Shown: positions 19,651 through 28,860, numbered from the stretch's first letter. The stretch is DNA of 64,000 bases from Alcanivorax hongdengensis A-11-3 (GCF_000300995.1 NZ_AMRJ01000012.1:1-64000), one strand, 5' to 3'. The notes: generated from the sequence alone by a model not told the origin. Numbers and translations: made by a program.

Positions 19651-20427
19651 TTACTTTTCCACAAACGCCCGTTCGATCACATATTCCCCCAGCTCGCCGC
19701 CGCGGGTTTCGCGAAAGCCCCAGCCATCCAGAATGGCCTGGGTATCCTTGAGCATGGCCGGGCTGCCGCACAGCATGAAGCGGTCATTCTCCAGGCTGGG
19801 CGTGGGCAGGCCCAGGTCCTCGAAAATCTTGCCGCTGGTCATCAGGTCGGTGAGGCGGCCCTGGTTGCGGAACGGCTCGCGGGTGACGGTCGGGTAGTAG
19901 AGCAGGTTGCCCTTGACGAACTCACCGAAGAATTCGTTATTGGGCAGCTCGTCCTCGATCACGTCCTGGTAAGCCAGTTCGGACACGTGGCGCACGCCGT
20001 GGGTGAGGATCACCTTGTCAAACTGATCATAGATCTCCGGGTCGCGGATGATGCTCATGAACGGCGCCAGGCCGGTGCCGGTGGACAACAGCCACAGGTT
20101 CTTGCCCGGCAGCAGGTGGTCGGCCACCAGGGTGCCGGTGGGTTTGCGGCTCACATAGATCTTGTCGCCCGGCTGGATCTTCTGCAGCTGGGAAGTCAAC
20201 GGGCCGTCCGGCACCTTGATGCTGAAGAACTCCAGTTCTTCCTCATAATTGGCGCTGGCGATGGAATAGGCGCGCAGCAGCGGGCGGCCATTGTCCTGCT
20301 CCAGGCCGATCATGGTGAAGTGGCCATTCTTGAAGCGGAACCCCGGATCACGGCTGGTGGTGAAGCTGAACAGGGTATCGTTCCAGTGGCGCACGCTGGT
20401 GACGGTTTCAGTATTCAAGTTCGACAT
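19651..20427 (-). CDS. fpr: Ferredoxin--NADP+ reductase
   Basis: Fpr transfers electrons between NADPH and ferredoxin or flavodoxin and helps protect against superoxide. The 258 aa match the Pseudomonas enzyme. The FAD-binding domain carries RAYSIAS, the NADP domain carries LLSTGTGLAPFMSI, and MLCGSP and the C-terminal YVIERAFVEK are present. The start MSNLNTETV at 20427 was chosen because the in-frame extension upstream does not resemble the family. The divergent LysR gene is FinR, the known fpr activator in Pseudomonas. Confidence 0.94.
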   Translation of the reverse strand: MSNLNTETVTSVRHWNDTLFSFTTSRDPGFRFKNGHFTMIGLEQDNGRPLLRAYSIASANYEEELEFFSIKVPDGPLTSQLQKIQPGDKIYVSRKPTGTLVADHLLPGKNLWLLSTGTGLAPFMSIIRDPEIYDQFDKVILTHGVRHVSELAYQDVIEDELPNNEFFGEFVKGNLLYYPTVTREPFRNQGRLTDLMTSGKIFEDLGLPTPSLENDRFMLCGSPAMLKDTQAILDGWGFRETRGGELGEYVIERAFVEK

Positions 20428-20485
20428 AACTAAATAACTGTTTATTCCAAACGTTTCTGATGATGGAAATTTAACCGACGCGGCG

Positions 20486-20513
20486 ATATCGGTAAAATGG
20501 GTAATTCCGATAT
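20486..20513. promoter_or_regulatory. Candidate FinR operator between fpr and finR
   Basis: The inverted repeat ATATCGG (20486-20492) / CCGATAT (20507-20513) has a 14-base spacer, as expected for a LysR-type regulator. A further GATATC lies at 20516-20521. It sits in the 119-bp AT-rich region between the divergent genes. Binding by FinR is an inference. Confidence 0.5.
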
Positions 20514-20546
20514 TTGATATCGATTTAATCAATAAAGGTGTCTGCC

Positions 20547-21431
20547 ATGAAATTCACCCTGCGCCAGCTGGACGTGTTTCTGGCCACGGCCCACCACGAA
20601 AACATCAGCCGCGCGGCGGACAGCCTCAATATGAGCCAGTCCGCCGCCTCCGGGGCGCTCAAGGAGCTTGAGGCGCTTTACGACCTGAAGTTCTTCGAAC
20701 GGGCTGGCAAGCGTCTCAAACTCAACGATCTGGGCCGGCAGTTCTGGCCCCGGGCCGAGGCGCTGCTGGCCCAGGCCCGGGAACTGGAGGGCGATCTGCT
20801 CAGTCACCGGGATCTGGGTCGGTTGAATGTGGGGGCCACGCTCACCATCGGCAACTACCTGGCGGTGGGCATCATGGCCGAATACATGGCCGAGCAGCCC
20901 GGCGCCCGGGTTCATCTGGAGGTGGCCAACACCCGCTCCATTGTCGAGCGGGTGCTGGCCTTTGAACTGGATCTGGGCTTGATCGAGGGAGAACTCAACC
21001 ACCCGGACCTGGAGTTGCTGCCCTGGCGGGAGGACGAACTGGTGGTGTTCTGTAGCCCGGAGCATGAGCTTGCAGGTAAGGAAGCGCTTACTGATGACGC
21101 GCTTCGCTCGGCCCACTGGATCGTGCGTGAGTCCGGCTCCGGGACGCGGCAGACCTTCGAGCGAGGCATGCACGGGCTGGTGCCGGAGCTGGACCTGGCC
21201 CTGGAGCTGGAGCATACCGAGGCGATCAAGCGGGCGGTGGAGGCGGGCCTTGGCATCAGCTGCCTGTCGCGGGTGTGCCTGCGCGAGGCTTTCCGGCGCG
21301 GCTCGCTGGTGGAACTGCCGGTACCGCACCGTGACTTCAGCCGGGATTTCTATTTTGTCCTGCACCGGCAGAAATACCGCAGCCCCGGCATCAATCGCTG
21401 GCTGCAGCTGTGCCGCCAATCGTCAGGTTAG
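20547..21431 (+). CDS. finR: LysR-family regulator FinR
   Basis: This 294-aa LysR protein has an N-terminal helix-turn-helix (about 18-40, NISRAADSLNMSQSAASGAL) and a substrate-binding domain from about 90. In Pseudomonas, FinR activates fpr in response to superoxide and is divergent from it; the arrangement here is the same. The ATG at 20547 is preferred to the in-frame GTG at 20538. Its stop overlaps the stop of the convergent lipoprotein gene by 4 bases. Confidence 0.85.
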   Translation: MKFTLRQLDVFLATAHHENISRAADSLNMSQSAASGALKELEALYDLKFFERAGKRLKLNDLGRQFWPRAEALLAQARELEGDLLSHRDLGRLNVGATLTIGNYLAVGIMAEYMAEQPGARVHLEVANTRSIVERVLAFELDLGLIEGELNHPDLELLPWREDELVVFCSPEHELAGKEALTDDALRSAHWIVRESGSGTRQTFERGMHGLVPELDLALELEHTEAIKRAVEAGLGISCLSRVCLREAFRRGSLVELPVPHRDFSRDFYFVLHRQKYRSPGINRWLQLCRQSSG

Positions 21432-22222
21432 CCGGGGGCTTTGGGCATGTATTCCGGCTTGAGAATGCCGTCGAGCTGGCTGTAGGGCACCACCAGCTGC
21501 GGCTGGCCCATGGCATAGGGCGCAATCTGGTAAACGTTGTAGTGCAGCACCACGCCCTCATCGCCCAGGTAAAGGTTGCTGGTCTTGGTGAACGGCCAGC
21601 TTTGCTGGAAGGTTTGGTCCAGCTTGTGCTGTTTGAGCCATTGGGCATGGCTCTGGCTGGCCAGTTTCCAGAATGCCTGGACCTTGCCGTCTTCTACCAG
21701 ATCGGCGAGGCCGGCGGCCTTGCCGTTGGCCAGGTCCCAGTGAAAGTAGGCGATGCCCGGCATGCCGTGGGCGCCGCCGGTGAATTCGTAGCTTTCCAGC
21801 GCGAAGGTCACCAGGTCGCCGGTGCGGGACAACAGCGTACTGCTGCCAGTCAGCTCCCAGTTCTGCTGGTCGGCCACCGGCAGTTTTTCCGCTTCCTGAA
21901 TGAAATCCGCGGCCAGCTGTTGCGGCGTTGCCGACAGGCTGGGTTCTTCCTCGCCGTTTTGCAGCATGCCAGCCAGATGCGCCATCAGCGCCCGGTTCAG
22001 GTCAGGCTGGTTGTCCACGGTGACCCACTGGATGGACACCTGCGGGCAATAGTCGCCGCTGCAGTTGGACAGGGTCTTGTCCAGGCGGTGCTGTTCGGTG
22101 CTCAGCTGCGCCGGTACCGTCGTGGGCTGCGGGGTGTCCCCGGGCGTGTCGGGCTTGTCCTGGCTGTTGTCACAGCCGGCCAGGGCGGCCAGTGCCAGCA
22201 GCACCACCAGTGTCATGCGCAT
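21428..22222 (-). CDS. Lipoprotein with DUF3298 (RsiV-like) domain
   Basis: This 264-aa lipoprotein has a lipobox ending LAALAGC (C17), then a Pro/Thr/Asp-rich linker and a DUF4163/DUF3298-type region. The latter includes FALESYEFTGGAHGMPG and LYLGDEGVVLHYNVYQIAPYAMG. Such domains occur in RsiV-like anti-sigma factors and in stand-alone envelope lipoproteins. Here there is no membrane segment and no sigma factor nearby, so an anti-sigma role is not supported. Confidence 0.8.
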   Translation of the reverse strand: MRMTLVVLLALAALAGCDNSQDKPDTPGDTPQPTTVPAQLSTEQHRLDKTLSNCSGDYCPQVSIQWVTVDNQPDLNRALMAHLAGMLQNGEEEPSLSATPQQLAADFIQEAEKLPVADQQNWELTGSSTLLSRTGDLVTFALESYEFTGGAHGMPGIAYFHWDLANGKAAGLADLVEDGKVQAFWKLASQSHAQWLKQHKLDQTFQQSWPFTKTSNLYLGDEGVVLHYNVYQIAPYAMGQPQLVVPYSQLDGILKPEYMPKAPG

Positions 22223-22337
22223 CGGCTATCATCCTTTTGATTGTCGCGGTATGCCCCGGCATTTAACGCAAGGCGGGCCCGGTTTTGCAAGCCCGCCGCC
22301 GGCGGCCTATGCTGCCCGCCCCACAGGAGGAGAGATT

Positions 22338-22784
22338 ATGAGTTTCTGGACCGTTTACCTTTCCGGTGAAATCCACACCGACTGGCGCGAACGCATCATT
22401 GCCGGCTGTGCCGAGAACGAACTGGATATCGAATTCAGCAGCCCCGTGACCGACCACGAGGCCAGCGACAAGGTGGGGGTCAACATTCTCGGTGCCGAGG
22501 ACAAGCGCTTCTGGGAAGACCGCCTGGGTGCCGGTATCAACGGCATTCGCACCCGCAAGCTGATTGATGAGGCCGACCTGGTGATTGTGCGGTTCGGGCC
22601 CAAGTACAAGCAGTGGAATGCGGCGTTTGATGCCGGTTACAGCGCGGCCCTGGGTACGCCCATGATCATTCTGCACGATGAAGAGCACGACCATCCGCTC
22701 AAGGAAGTGGATGCTGCCGCCGACGCGGTGGCGCGTACCCCGGAGCAGGTGGTGGAGATGCTGGCATACATTCTCAACGCCTGA
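22338..22784 (+). CDS. YtoQ family protein
   Basis: This is a 148-aa cytoplasmic protein of the YtoQ family (PF11071), which is related in fold to nucleoside 2-deoxyribosyltransferases. Blocks include VYLSGEIHTDWRE near the N-terminus, SPVTDHEASD, GINGIRTRKLIDEADLVIVR and YKQWNAAFDAGYSAALG. The substrate is unknown. The ATG has AGGAGGAGA just upstream. A hairpin follows the stop codon. Confidence 0.85.
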   Translation: MSFWTVYLSGEIHTDWRERIIAGCAENELDIEFSSPVTDHEASDKVGVNILGAEDKRFWEDRLGAGINGIRTRKLIDEADLVIVRFGPKYKQWNAAFDAGYSAALGTPMIILHDEEHDHPLKEVDAAADAVARTPEQVVEMLAYILNA

Positions 22785-22811
22785 TCCCGCGCCGTATTCG
22801 TGATCACGGTA

Positions 22812-22830
22812 ACGGGGCCTTCGGCCCCGT
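22812..22830 (+). terminator. Possible terminator hairpin after ytoQ
   Basis: A strong stem ACGGGGCC / GGCCCCGT with a TTC loop starts about 28 bases after the stop. No T-run follows directly (TCTTTTTT comes about 22 bases later), so termination is uncertain. Confidence 0.4.
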
Positions 22831-22929
22831 GTCCCCAGAGGTTCCTTAACGTCTTTTTTCATTTTGCCGGGAGAAATTCGGCGCCGCGTCTGTCACAACG
22901 GGGAAATGGCAAGAAAAAGGAGTCACTCC

Positions 22930-23403
22930 ATGGGACACCGATTACTGGCCGCGGCGGCACTGATGATGCTGACCACTGCTTCCGCCTGGGCGGAGAACGA
23001 AGGCGTGCCCACCGTCAAGACACCGGACCCGGACCGGGTGGAAGCGCAAATGGAAGACACCATCGATGACATCAAGAGCTATTCGGTGGAGCAGAAGAAC
23101 CAGGCCATGCAGACAGCCCGCCATGCCCTGGATGATCTCGACCAGCAGATCACTTATCTGCAAAGCGATATCGACAGCAAATGGCAGGACCTGTCCCAGC
23201 AGACCCGCCTGAAAAAGCAAAAGGCGCTGGCGGCGCTGAAAGATCAGCAACAGGCCCTGGAGCAACGTTACCAGGCCCTGCAGGATGCCGGTGCCGATAA
23301 CTGGGAAGCGGCCAAGGTTCAGTTCGAGCAGAGCTGGCAGGCGGCCAAACGCGGCTGGGAAAAGCTCACTGCCCCGGCTTCGGCGGACGACAACCCGTCC
23401 TGA
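22930..23403 (+). CDS. Exported coiled-coil protein of unknown function
   Basis: This 157-aa protein has a signal peptide (MGHRLLAAAALMMLTTASAWA) and then an acidic, almost wholly helical body. Gln/Lys/Asp-rich heptads at about 45-140 suggest a coiled coil. No enzyme motif is visible. The ATG at 22930 has AAGGAG 7 bases upstream; an in-frame ATG at 22906 would prepend a basic stretch to the signal peptide. I do not recognise the family. Confidence 0.75.
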   Translation: MGHRLLAAAALMMLTTASAWAENEGVPTVKTPDPDRVEAQMEDTIDDIKSYSVEQKNQAMQTARHALDDLDQQITYLQSDIDSKWQDLSQQTRLKKQKALAALKDQQQALEQRYQALQDAGADNWEAAKVQFEQSWQAAKRGWEKLTAPASADDNPS

Positions 23404-23569
23404 TTTCCCGTTCCCGCTGATTGCCCCTTGAGTGACGTCTGCCATCCGGCCAGAATCAGTCACAAAGGGGCGCTCTTGTGGCCCCGTGTCCGGCAATGGA
23501 ATGGCCGGCCCGCCCACCCGGCCGGCCTTCCCGTTTGCCGCCTACCTTCAGGGATGACGGGGCGCTATC

Positions 23570-23968
23570 GTGTTACCTCAACCGCTTATTGCCGTCCGGG
23601 ATGTGCCAGCCAGCAGTCGCTGGTATCAACGGTTGCTGGGTTGTGAAAGCGGCCACGGCGGCGGTGATTACGAACAGCTGGTGATGGCCGGCAAAATGAT
23701 TCTGCAACTGCATCGCTGGCAGGCCCACCACCACCCGCACATGGGCGACCCGGCATTGGCTTCGCGCGGCAACGGGGTGCTGTTATGGTTTCAGACGGAC
23801 TATTTCGATGATCTGGTATCGCGGGCCACTGACATGGCCGCCGAGATACTGGAGCCGCCACACTTGAATCGTAACGCCAATCACCGTGAATGCTGGCTGC
23901 GTGATCCGGATGGTTACGTGGTCGTGGTGGCCGGTGCCTACGGGGATGTGGGCGCCACCGCATCATAA
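23570..23968 (+). CDS. VOC (glyoxalase/bleomycin-resistance) superfamily protein
   Basis: This 132-aa protein is a single VOC domain of two beta-alpha-beta-beta-beta units. It starts LIAVRDVPASSRWYQRLLGC and ends ECWLRDPDGYVVVVAG, the usual metal-site end. The His-rich segment HRWQAHHHPHMGD in the middle is unusual. The reaction cannot be predicted. The start is GTG at 23570; its ribosome-binding site is weak but the N-terminus begins exactly as family members do. Confidence 0.8.
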   Translation: MLPQPLIAVRDVPASSRWYQRLLGCESGHGGGDYEQLVMAGKMILQLHRWQAHHHPHMGDPALASRGNGVLLWFQTDYFDDLVSRATDMAAEILEPPHLNRNANHRECWLRDPDGYVVVVAGAYGDVGATAS

Positions 23969-23991
23969 CGCTACAGGGACGGGAACATCGC

Positions 23992-24765
23992 ATGACACTG
24001 AAACGTTTGTTGGGCCTGGGGCTGCTGGCATGGCTGTTGGCCGGCTGTGCCTCCACCGGTAATGAGGGGCAGGCCGCGCCGCTGCGAGTGGGGGTGATGC
24101 CGGATTATCCGCCCATCGTTTATCGCCAGCAGGGCAGTGTCAGTGGCCTGGAGGCGGACTTCGCCCGCCAGCTGGCCGAGGACCTGCACCGGCCGCTGGA
24201 GTTTCACCAGTATGCACTGGCGGATTTGTTCGATGCCCTGGACAAGGGTCAGATCGACATCATCATGTCAGGCATTTCCATTACGCCGGCGCGCAGTCAG
24301 CGTTACCTGTTCAGTGAGCCGTACGCCACCATCGGCCAGATGGCCATGATCCGTCAGGACGATGCGATGCGCCTGGCGGTGCCCGGTGCCCTGCGCAGTG
24401 GTCGCTACCCGGTGGGCTACAAGTTCGGTACCACCGGTGAGCAGTTCGTCAAACAGCAGGTCAACGGCCAGACCCGCGGCTTCAACAGCAATACCGAAGC
24501 GATCCAGGCGTTGATGGATGGCGACATCGATTTCTACGTGCACGATGCGCCCACGGTCTGGAACCTGTCCAATCGCACCGAGTATCCGGTGAAACTGCTG
24601 GGCCTGTACAAGCCGCTCACCGAGGAGCGACTGGCCTGGGTGATGCGTCAGGGCGATTTTCAGCTGCAGCAGCAGGTCAATGACGCCCTGCAAGGCTGGC
24701 GCGACAACGGTTTCCTGCGCCAGGAAAAGCTGCACTGGATTCCGGTGAAGATCCTTTCCCGGTGA
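23992..24765 (+). CDS. Solute-binding lipoprotein (SBP_bac_3 family)
   Basis: This 257-aa protein has a lipobox LLAGC (C19) and a family-3 solute-binding fold: LRVGVMPDYPPIVY, FARQLAEDL, DIIMSGISITPARSQRYLFS, and the C-terminal DNGFL. Family members bind amino acids or serve as sensor domains. No ABC permease or ATPase gene lies nearby, so it may be an orphan binding protein or act with a distant transporter. Confidence 0.82.
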   Translation: MTLKRLLGLGLLAWLLAGCASTGNEGQAAPLRVGVMPDYPPIVYRQQGSVSGLEADFARQLAEDLHRPLEFHQYALADLFDALDKGQIDIIMSGISITPARSQRYLFSEPYATIGQMAMIRQDDAMRLAVPGALRSGRYPVGYKFGTTGEQFVKQQVNGQTRGFNSNTEAIQALMDGDIDFYVHDAPTVWNLSNRTEYPVKLLGLYKPLTEERLAWVMRQGDFQLQQQVNDALQGWRDNGFLRQEKLHWIPVKILSR

Positions 24766-24816
24766 CCCCCTGACAGGGTGTTGAAAACGTCGCGCCGAGG
24801 TTTTTTCAGAGGCTCC

Positions 24817-26895
24817 CTAGATATCGGCGTAGTGTTCGCCGCCCTTGAGCCAGCGGCGCAATAACGGCTCCACCAGGGCGGGGTACTGTCGCAGCAGGTC
24901 GTCGGCCACATGGCGGGCTGGCTCCATGAGTGCCTCGTCGCGCATCAGGTCGGCGATACGGAACGCCAGGTCACCGGTCTGGCGGGTGCCGAGCCACTCG
25001 CCGGGGCCGCGCAATTTCAGGTCTTCCTCGGCAATCACGAAGCCGTCGGTGGTATCGCGCATCACCGCCAGCCGGCGCTTGCCGGTCTGTGACAGCGGGT
25101 GTTTGTAGAGCAGCAGGCAATAACTCTGTTCGCCGCCCCGGCCTACCCGGCCACGCAGCTGGTGCAGCTGGGCCAGCCCCAGCCGTTCGGCGTTTTCCAT
25201 CACCATCAGGGTGGCATTGGGCACATCCACGCCCACCTCGATCACGGTGGTGGCCACCAGCAATTGGGCCTCGCCACGGGAAAAGCGCGCCATGCGTTCA
25301 GCCTTTTCCCTGGCCTTCATGCGGCCATGCACCAGCTCCACCTTCAAGTCCGGTAATGCGGCCTGCAGTTCTTCAAAGGCGGCTTCGGCGGCCTGCGCCT
25401 GCAGTTCCTCCGATTCCTCGATCAGTGTGCAGACCCAGTAGGCTTGGGTGCCGCCCCGGCAGGCATCGTTGATGCGTTCGATCACCTGGGGGCGGCGCCC
25501 CTCCGGCAGTACCAGGGTGTCGATGGGTTTGCGCCCCGGCGGCATCTCGTCGATCACCGAGGTATCCAGATCGCCGTAGACACTCATGGCCAGGGTGCGC
25601 GGAATCGGTGTGGCGGTGAGCACCAGCTGATGCGGGACCTGTACCCCCCGGCTTGTGTCGAAGCGGCCCTTTTCACGCAGGGCCAGACGTTGTTGCACGC
25701 CGAAACGGTGTTGTTCATCAATGATGGTCAGCCCCAGACGATGGAATTGCACCGCATCCTGGAACAGGGCATGGGTGCCGACCACGATCTGCGCGCGACC
25801 CTCGGCCAGCGCCGCGTTGGTTTCCCGTCGCGCCTTCACCCCCAGGCTGCCGGCCAACCAGTGCACCTCGATGCCCAGCGGTGTCAGCCACTGGCGGAAG
25901 TTGTCGCGGTGCTGCTCGGCGAGCAGCTCGGTGGGCGCCATCAGCGCCACCTGGTAGCCGGATTCGATGGCCGCCAGGGCGGCGGCGGCGGCCACCAGGG
26001 TCTTGCCCGAGCCCACATCGCCCTGCACCAGCCGCAGCATGGGGTGCGGCTGGCCCATGTCCGCCAGCAGCTCGCCGATCACCCGCTGCTGGGCGCCGGT
26101 GAGGGCAAAGGGCAGGTTATCGGTAAGTGCCTGGAACAGGCCGTCCGCTTGCAGGCGGGGCGCCAGCAGGGCTTTCTGGCCGGCGCGCTTTTGCAGCATG
26201 CCGAGCTGGTGGGCGACCATTTCTTCCATCACCAGCCGTTGCACCGCCGGATGCTGGCCGTCCAGCAGCATGCTCACCGGATCATCCGGGCGCGGATTGT
26301 GCAGCTTGCTGAGAGCCTGCGCCAGGCTGGGCAGGCCGCTCTGGTCCAGCAGCTGGCCGGGGATCAGCTCCTGGGGCGGGTGGCTGTTGAGGTAATGCAG
26401 CGCCTGGCCGGTGAGGTTGCGCAGGGTCTTCTGGCTGACGCCGTCGGTGGTCGGGTAGACCGGGGTTAGCGCCTTTTCCAGTGGCGGCAAGCTGGTGCCA
26501 ACCTGGTATTCGGGGTGATAGAACTCCAGCCCGGCGGCGCCCGGGCGTGGCTCGCCATAGACGCGAATGCGGCGACCCCGTTCCAGATTGTTCTTCTGGG
26601 CGGCGCTGAAATGATAGAAGCGCAGGGTGACCATGCCGGTGCCATCGGCCACCTTGCACAGCAGCGAGCGGCGCCGGCCGAACACCACGTCTGCCGCCAT
26701 CACCTCGCCTTCGATGACCACGCCGGTTTCCGGGCGCAGGCTGCCGATGGGGGTGATGCGGGTACGGTCTTCGTAACGGAACGGCAGGTGGAAGAGCACG
26801 TCTTCCAGATTATGCAGGCCGAGCCGGGCGAGTTTGTCCGCCGCCGCCGGGCCGACGCCCTTGAGACGGGTGATGGCGATGTCCGACAGCGACAT
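24817..26895 (-). CDS. recG: ATP-dependent DNA helicase RecG
   Basis: RecG reverses stalled forks and migrates branched DNA. The 692 aa contain an N-terminal wedge (OB) domain and superfamily-2 helicase motifs. These are QGDVGSGKT (motif I), DEQHRFG (II), LTATPIPRTLAMS (III) and GRVGRGG (VI), followed by the TRG region. It begins 9 bp after the oxyR stop on the same strand, the arrangement known in Pseudomonas, where recG is co-transcribed with oxyR. Confidence 0.97.
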   Translation of the reverse strand: MSLSDIAITRLKGVGPAAADKLARLGLHNLEDVLFHLPFRYEDRTRITPIGSLRPETGVVIEGEVMAADVVFGRRRSLLCKVADGTGMVTLRFYHFSAAQKNNLERGRRIRVYGEPRPGAAGLEFYHPEYQVGTSLPPLEKALTPVYPTTDGVSQKTLRNLTGQALHYLNSHPPQELIPGQLLDQSGLPSLAQALSKLHNPRPDDPVSMLLDGQHPAVQRLVMEEMVAHQLGMLQKRAGQKALLAPRLQADGLFQALTDNLPFALTGAQQRVIGELLADMGQPHPMLRLVQGDVGSGKTLVAAAAALAAIESGYQVALMAPTELLAEQHRDNFRQWLTPLGIEVHWLAGSLGVKARRETNAALAEGRAQIVVGTHALFQDAVQFHRLGLTIIDEQHRFGVQQRLALREKGRFDTSRGVQVPHQLVLTATPIPRTLAMSVYGDLDTSVIDEMPPGRKPIDTLVLPEGRRPQVIERINDACRGGTQAYWVCTLIEESEELQAQAAEAAFEELQAALPDLKVELVHGRMKAREKAERMARFSRGEAQLLVATTVIEVGVDVPNATLMVMENAERLGLAQLHQLRGRVGRGGEQSYCLLLYKHPLSQTGKRRLAVMRDTTDGFVIAEEDLKLRGPGEWLGTRQTGDLAFRIADLMRDEALMEPARHVADDLLRQYPALVEPLLRRWLKGGEHYADI

Positions 26896-26904
26896 GGATG
26901 CGGA

Positions 26905-27807
26905 TCAGGCCGCCAGCCCTTCGCGGGGCACCGCCTGGCGCAGCACCTCGATGGCCTTGGGCCGCGGGAAGCTGTCACGCCACACCAGGGCAATGCTGCG
27001 TGTCGGCACCGGCGCCTTGAACGGGCGCACCGCAAAGGTGTCCTTGTCGTAACCGTGCTGGTAGAGCGCCGAGTCCGGCAGTACCGTCACGCCCAGCCCT
27101 GAGGCCACCATATGGCGCAGGGTTTCCAGCGAGCCGCCCTCGATCTGCACCAGGTTCTTCTGGCGCTGGGAGTCGATGGCCGGGCACAGCTCCAGTACCT
27201 GATCACGGAAGCAGTGGCCTTCACCCAGCAGTAGCAGGGTTTCGTCCAGCATCTGTTCCGGGGCGATGTGCGTCTGTTCGCTCCAGGGGTGGCCCTTGGG
27301 CAGCAGTACCGAGAAGGACTCCTCGTACATACGCGCCCGCACCAGGCCGCCGCCCGAGAACGGCAGGGCGACGATGATGGCATCCAGCTCACCGTGCTCC
27401 AGCTTGCGGCGCAGCACATGGGTGTAGTTTTCTTCGATAAACAGGGGCATGTCCGGTGCCGCCTGGCGCACCCGCGGCACCATTACCGGGAACAGGTAGG
27501 GGGCCACGGTAAATATGGCGCCGACCCGCAGTGGCGAGCCCAGCTGGTCGCGCTGGCTCATGGCCATTTGCGCGAGCAGGTCGGCCTGTTCCAGTACCCG
27601 CTGGGCCTGGGCAACAATGGGTTCGGCCTGGGGTGTGACCACCACTTCCCGGGGGCGGCGCTCGAACAGCGGCATGCCCAGCTGGTCTTCCAGCTTCTTG
27701 ATGGCCGCACTGAGGGTGGGCTGGCTGACATTGCAGGCCTGGGCGGCATGGCCAAAGTGGCGTTCACGGGCCAGGGCGACCAGATAGCGAAGTTCTGTTA
27801 ATGTCAT
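26905..27807 (-). CDS. oxyR: Hydrogen-peroxide sensor OxyR
   Basis: OxyR is a LysR-type activator of peroxide defence genes. In this 300-aa protein the redox cysteines fall exactly at C199 and C208 (GEGHCFRDQVLELCP), the E. coli numbering. The N-terminal helix-turn-helix is at about 17-40. oxyR and recG form an operon here. No catalase or ahpC gene is in the window. Confidence 0.94.
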   Translation of the reverse strand: MTLTELRYLVALARERHFGHAAQACNVSQPTLSAAIKKLEDQLGMPLFERRPREVVVTPQAEPIVAQAQRVLEQADLLAQMAMSQRDQLGSPLRVGAIFTVAPYLFPVMVPRVRQAAPDMPLFIEENYTHVLRRKLEHGELDAIIVALPFSGGGLVRARMYEESFSVLLPKGHPWSEQTHIAPEQMLDETLLLLGEGHCFRDQVLELCPAIDSQRQKNLVQIEGGSLETLRHMVASGLGVTVLPDSALYQHGYDKDTFAVRPFKAPVPTRSIALVWRDSFPRPKAIEVLRQAVPREGLAA

Positions 27808-27885
27808 GGCGTTGATACGTTAAACCGATGGTCTCCGCATTGTGCACCTCTGTAGGGGGTGATGCCAGAGGGGTCATTAATTAAT

Positions 27886-28002
27886 AATGAATAGTTAATA
27901 GTTAAGTGAGCACGGTGTTAGGTTCATCGTCCGAGGCCGCGCTTTTGAGTGGGTTGTGCTGGCCGGTTTTCGTTATTAATTATTCATTATTAACTATTCA
28001 TT
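27886..28002. repeat. AT-rich 15-bp inverted repeat
   Basis: AATGAATAGTTAATA (27886-27900) recurs as its exact reverse complement at 27988-28002. Both arms extend into further TTAATTAATAATGAATA-like sequence. The AT content is very unlike the flanking DNA. It occupies most of the head-to-head region between oxyR and the epimerase gene and may hold promoters or a small mobile repeat. Confidence 0.7.
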
Positions 28003-28011
28003 GGTTTTCAA

Positions 28012-28860
28012 ATGTCTCACATCTTGATTGCCGGCCTGGGCGACCTGGGATCCGGCCTGGCCGAACAGTTGCTGGCTGACGGGCACCGGGTCAGCGCTAT
28101 TCGGCGCGGCCAGCAGGCGCCCGCCGGGGTGGAGCTGTACAGCCAGGACCTTACCGAAGGTGCGGCCCTGCTACCGCCGGACCCGGTGGACCTGCTGGTC
28201 ATTATCATGACGCCCTCCGAGTACAGTGAGGAAGGTTACCTGAAGGCCTATCTGCGGGCACCGCTGACACTGCTGGACAGTCTGGCCGCGCAGCAGCCAT
28301 TGCCGCCGCTGGTGTTTGTCTCCAGCACCGCAGTGTTCGGTGAGCAGGAGGGCGACGTGGACGAGCTGACCCCGCCCTCGCCACAGCGCTACAACGGCAA
28401 GGTGCTGCTCGCGGCGGAGCAGGAGTTGAGCACCCGTACGCTGGCTACGGTGGTGCGCTTTTCCGGCATCTACGGTGCCGGTCGTCACCGCCAGATCGAC
28501 AAGGCCGCTCGCCTGGCGAGGGGCGAGGAAGCCCTGCCGGCGGCCCAGTGGACCAATCGCATTCACCGGGATGACTGTGTCGGCCTGTTGAAGCGCGTGG
28601 CCGACGGCTGGCTGGCCGGTGAAGAGATGCCGCCGCTGGTGGTGGGCACGGACAACGAGGGCGGGCGCAATCTGGATGTACTGCAGTGGCTGGCCAGGCA
28701 GCAGGGCCTGGAGCTGGCGGTGCCGGATCAGGCGCCGGCGGGCAAACGTATCCGCAGCCAGTATATTCGTCAGGGGCATTACACCCTTCAGTACCCCGGC
28801 TATCGGGACGGCTACGCCCGGGTGCTGGCGGCTCGCCGGGGATCGGCGCCCGCAGGTTGA
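28012..28860 (+). CDS. NAD(P)-dependent epimerase/dehydratase-like (YeeZ-type SDR)
   Basis: This 282-aa extended/atypical SDR protein has the dinucleotide motif GLGDLGSGLAEQL at the N-terminus, VFVSSTAVFG in the middle and RFSGIYGAGR further on. The usual YxxxK is changed: YNGKVLL contains Y and K three apart. It resembles E. coli YeeZ, whose substrate is unknown. It is divergent from oxyR and upstream of purE but not tightly linked to either. Confidence 0.8.
   Translation: MSHILIAGLGDLGSGLAEQLLADGHRVSAIRRGQQAPAGVELYSQDLTEGAALLPPDPVDLLVIIMTPSEYSEEGYLKAYLRAPLTLLDSLAAQQPLPPLVFVSSTAVFGEQEGDVDELTPPSPQRYNGKVLLAAEQELSTRTLATVVRFSGIYGAGRHRQIDKAARLARGEEALPAAQWTNRIHRDDCVGLLKRVADGWLAGEEMPPLVVGTDNEGGRNLDVLQWLARQQGLELAVPDQAPAGKRIRSQYIRQGHYTLQYPGYRDGYARVLAARRGSAPAG

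Noticed and set aside
21428..22222. DUF3298 protein considered as an anti-sigma factor (RsiV-like)
   Set aside because: It is a lipoprotein without a transmembrane or sigma-binding N-terminus, and no sigma factor gene is adjacent.
27886..28002. AT-rich repeat considered as a replication origin
   Set aside because: No DnaA-box cluster and no dnaA, dnaN or gidA neighbours are seen.
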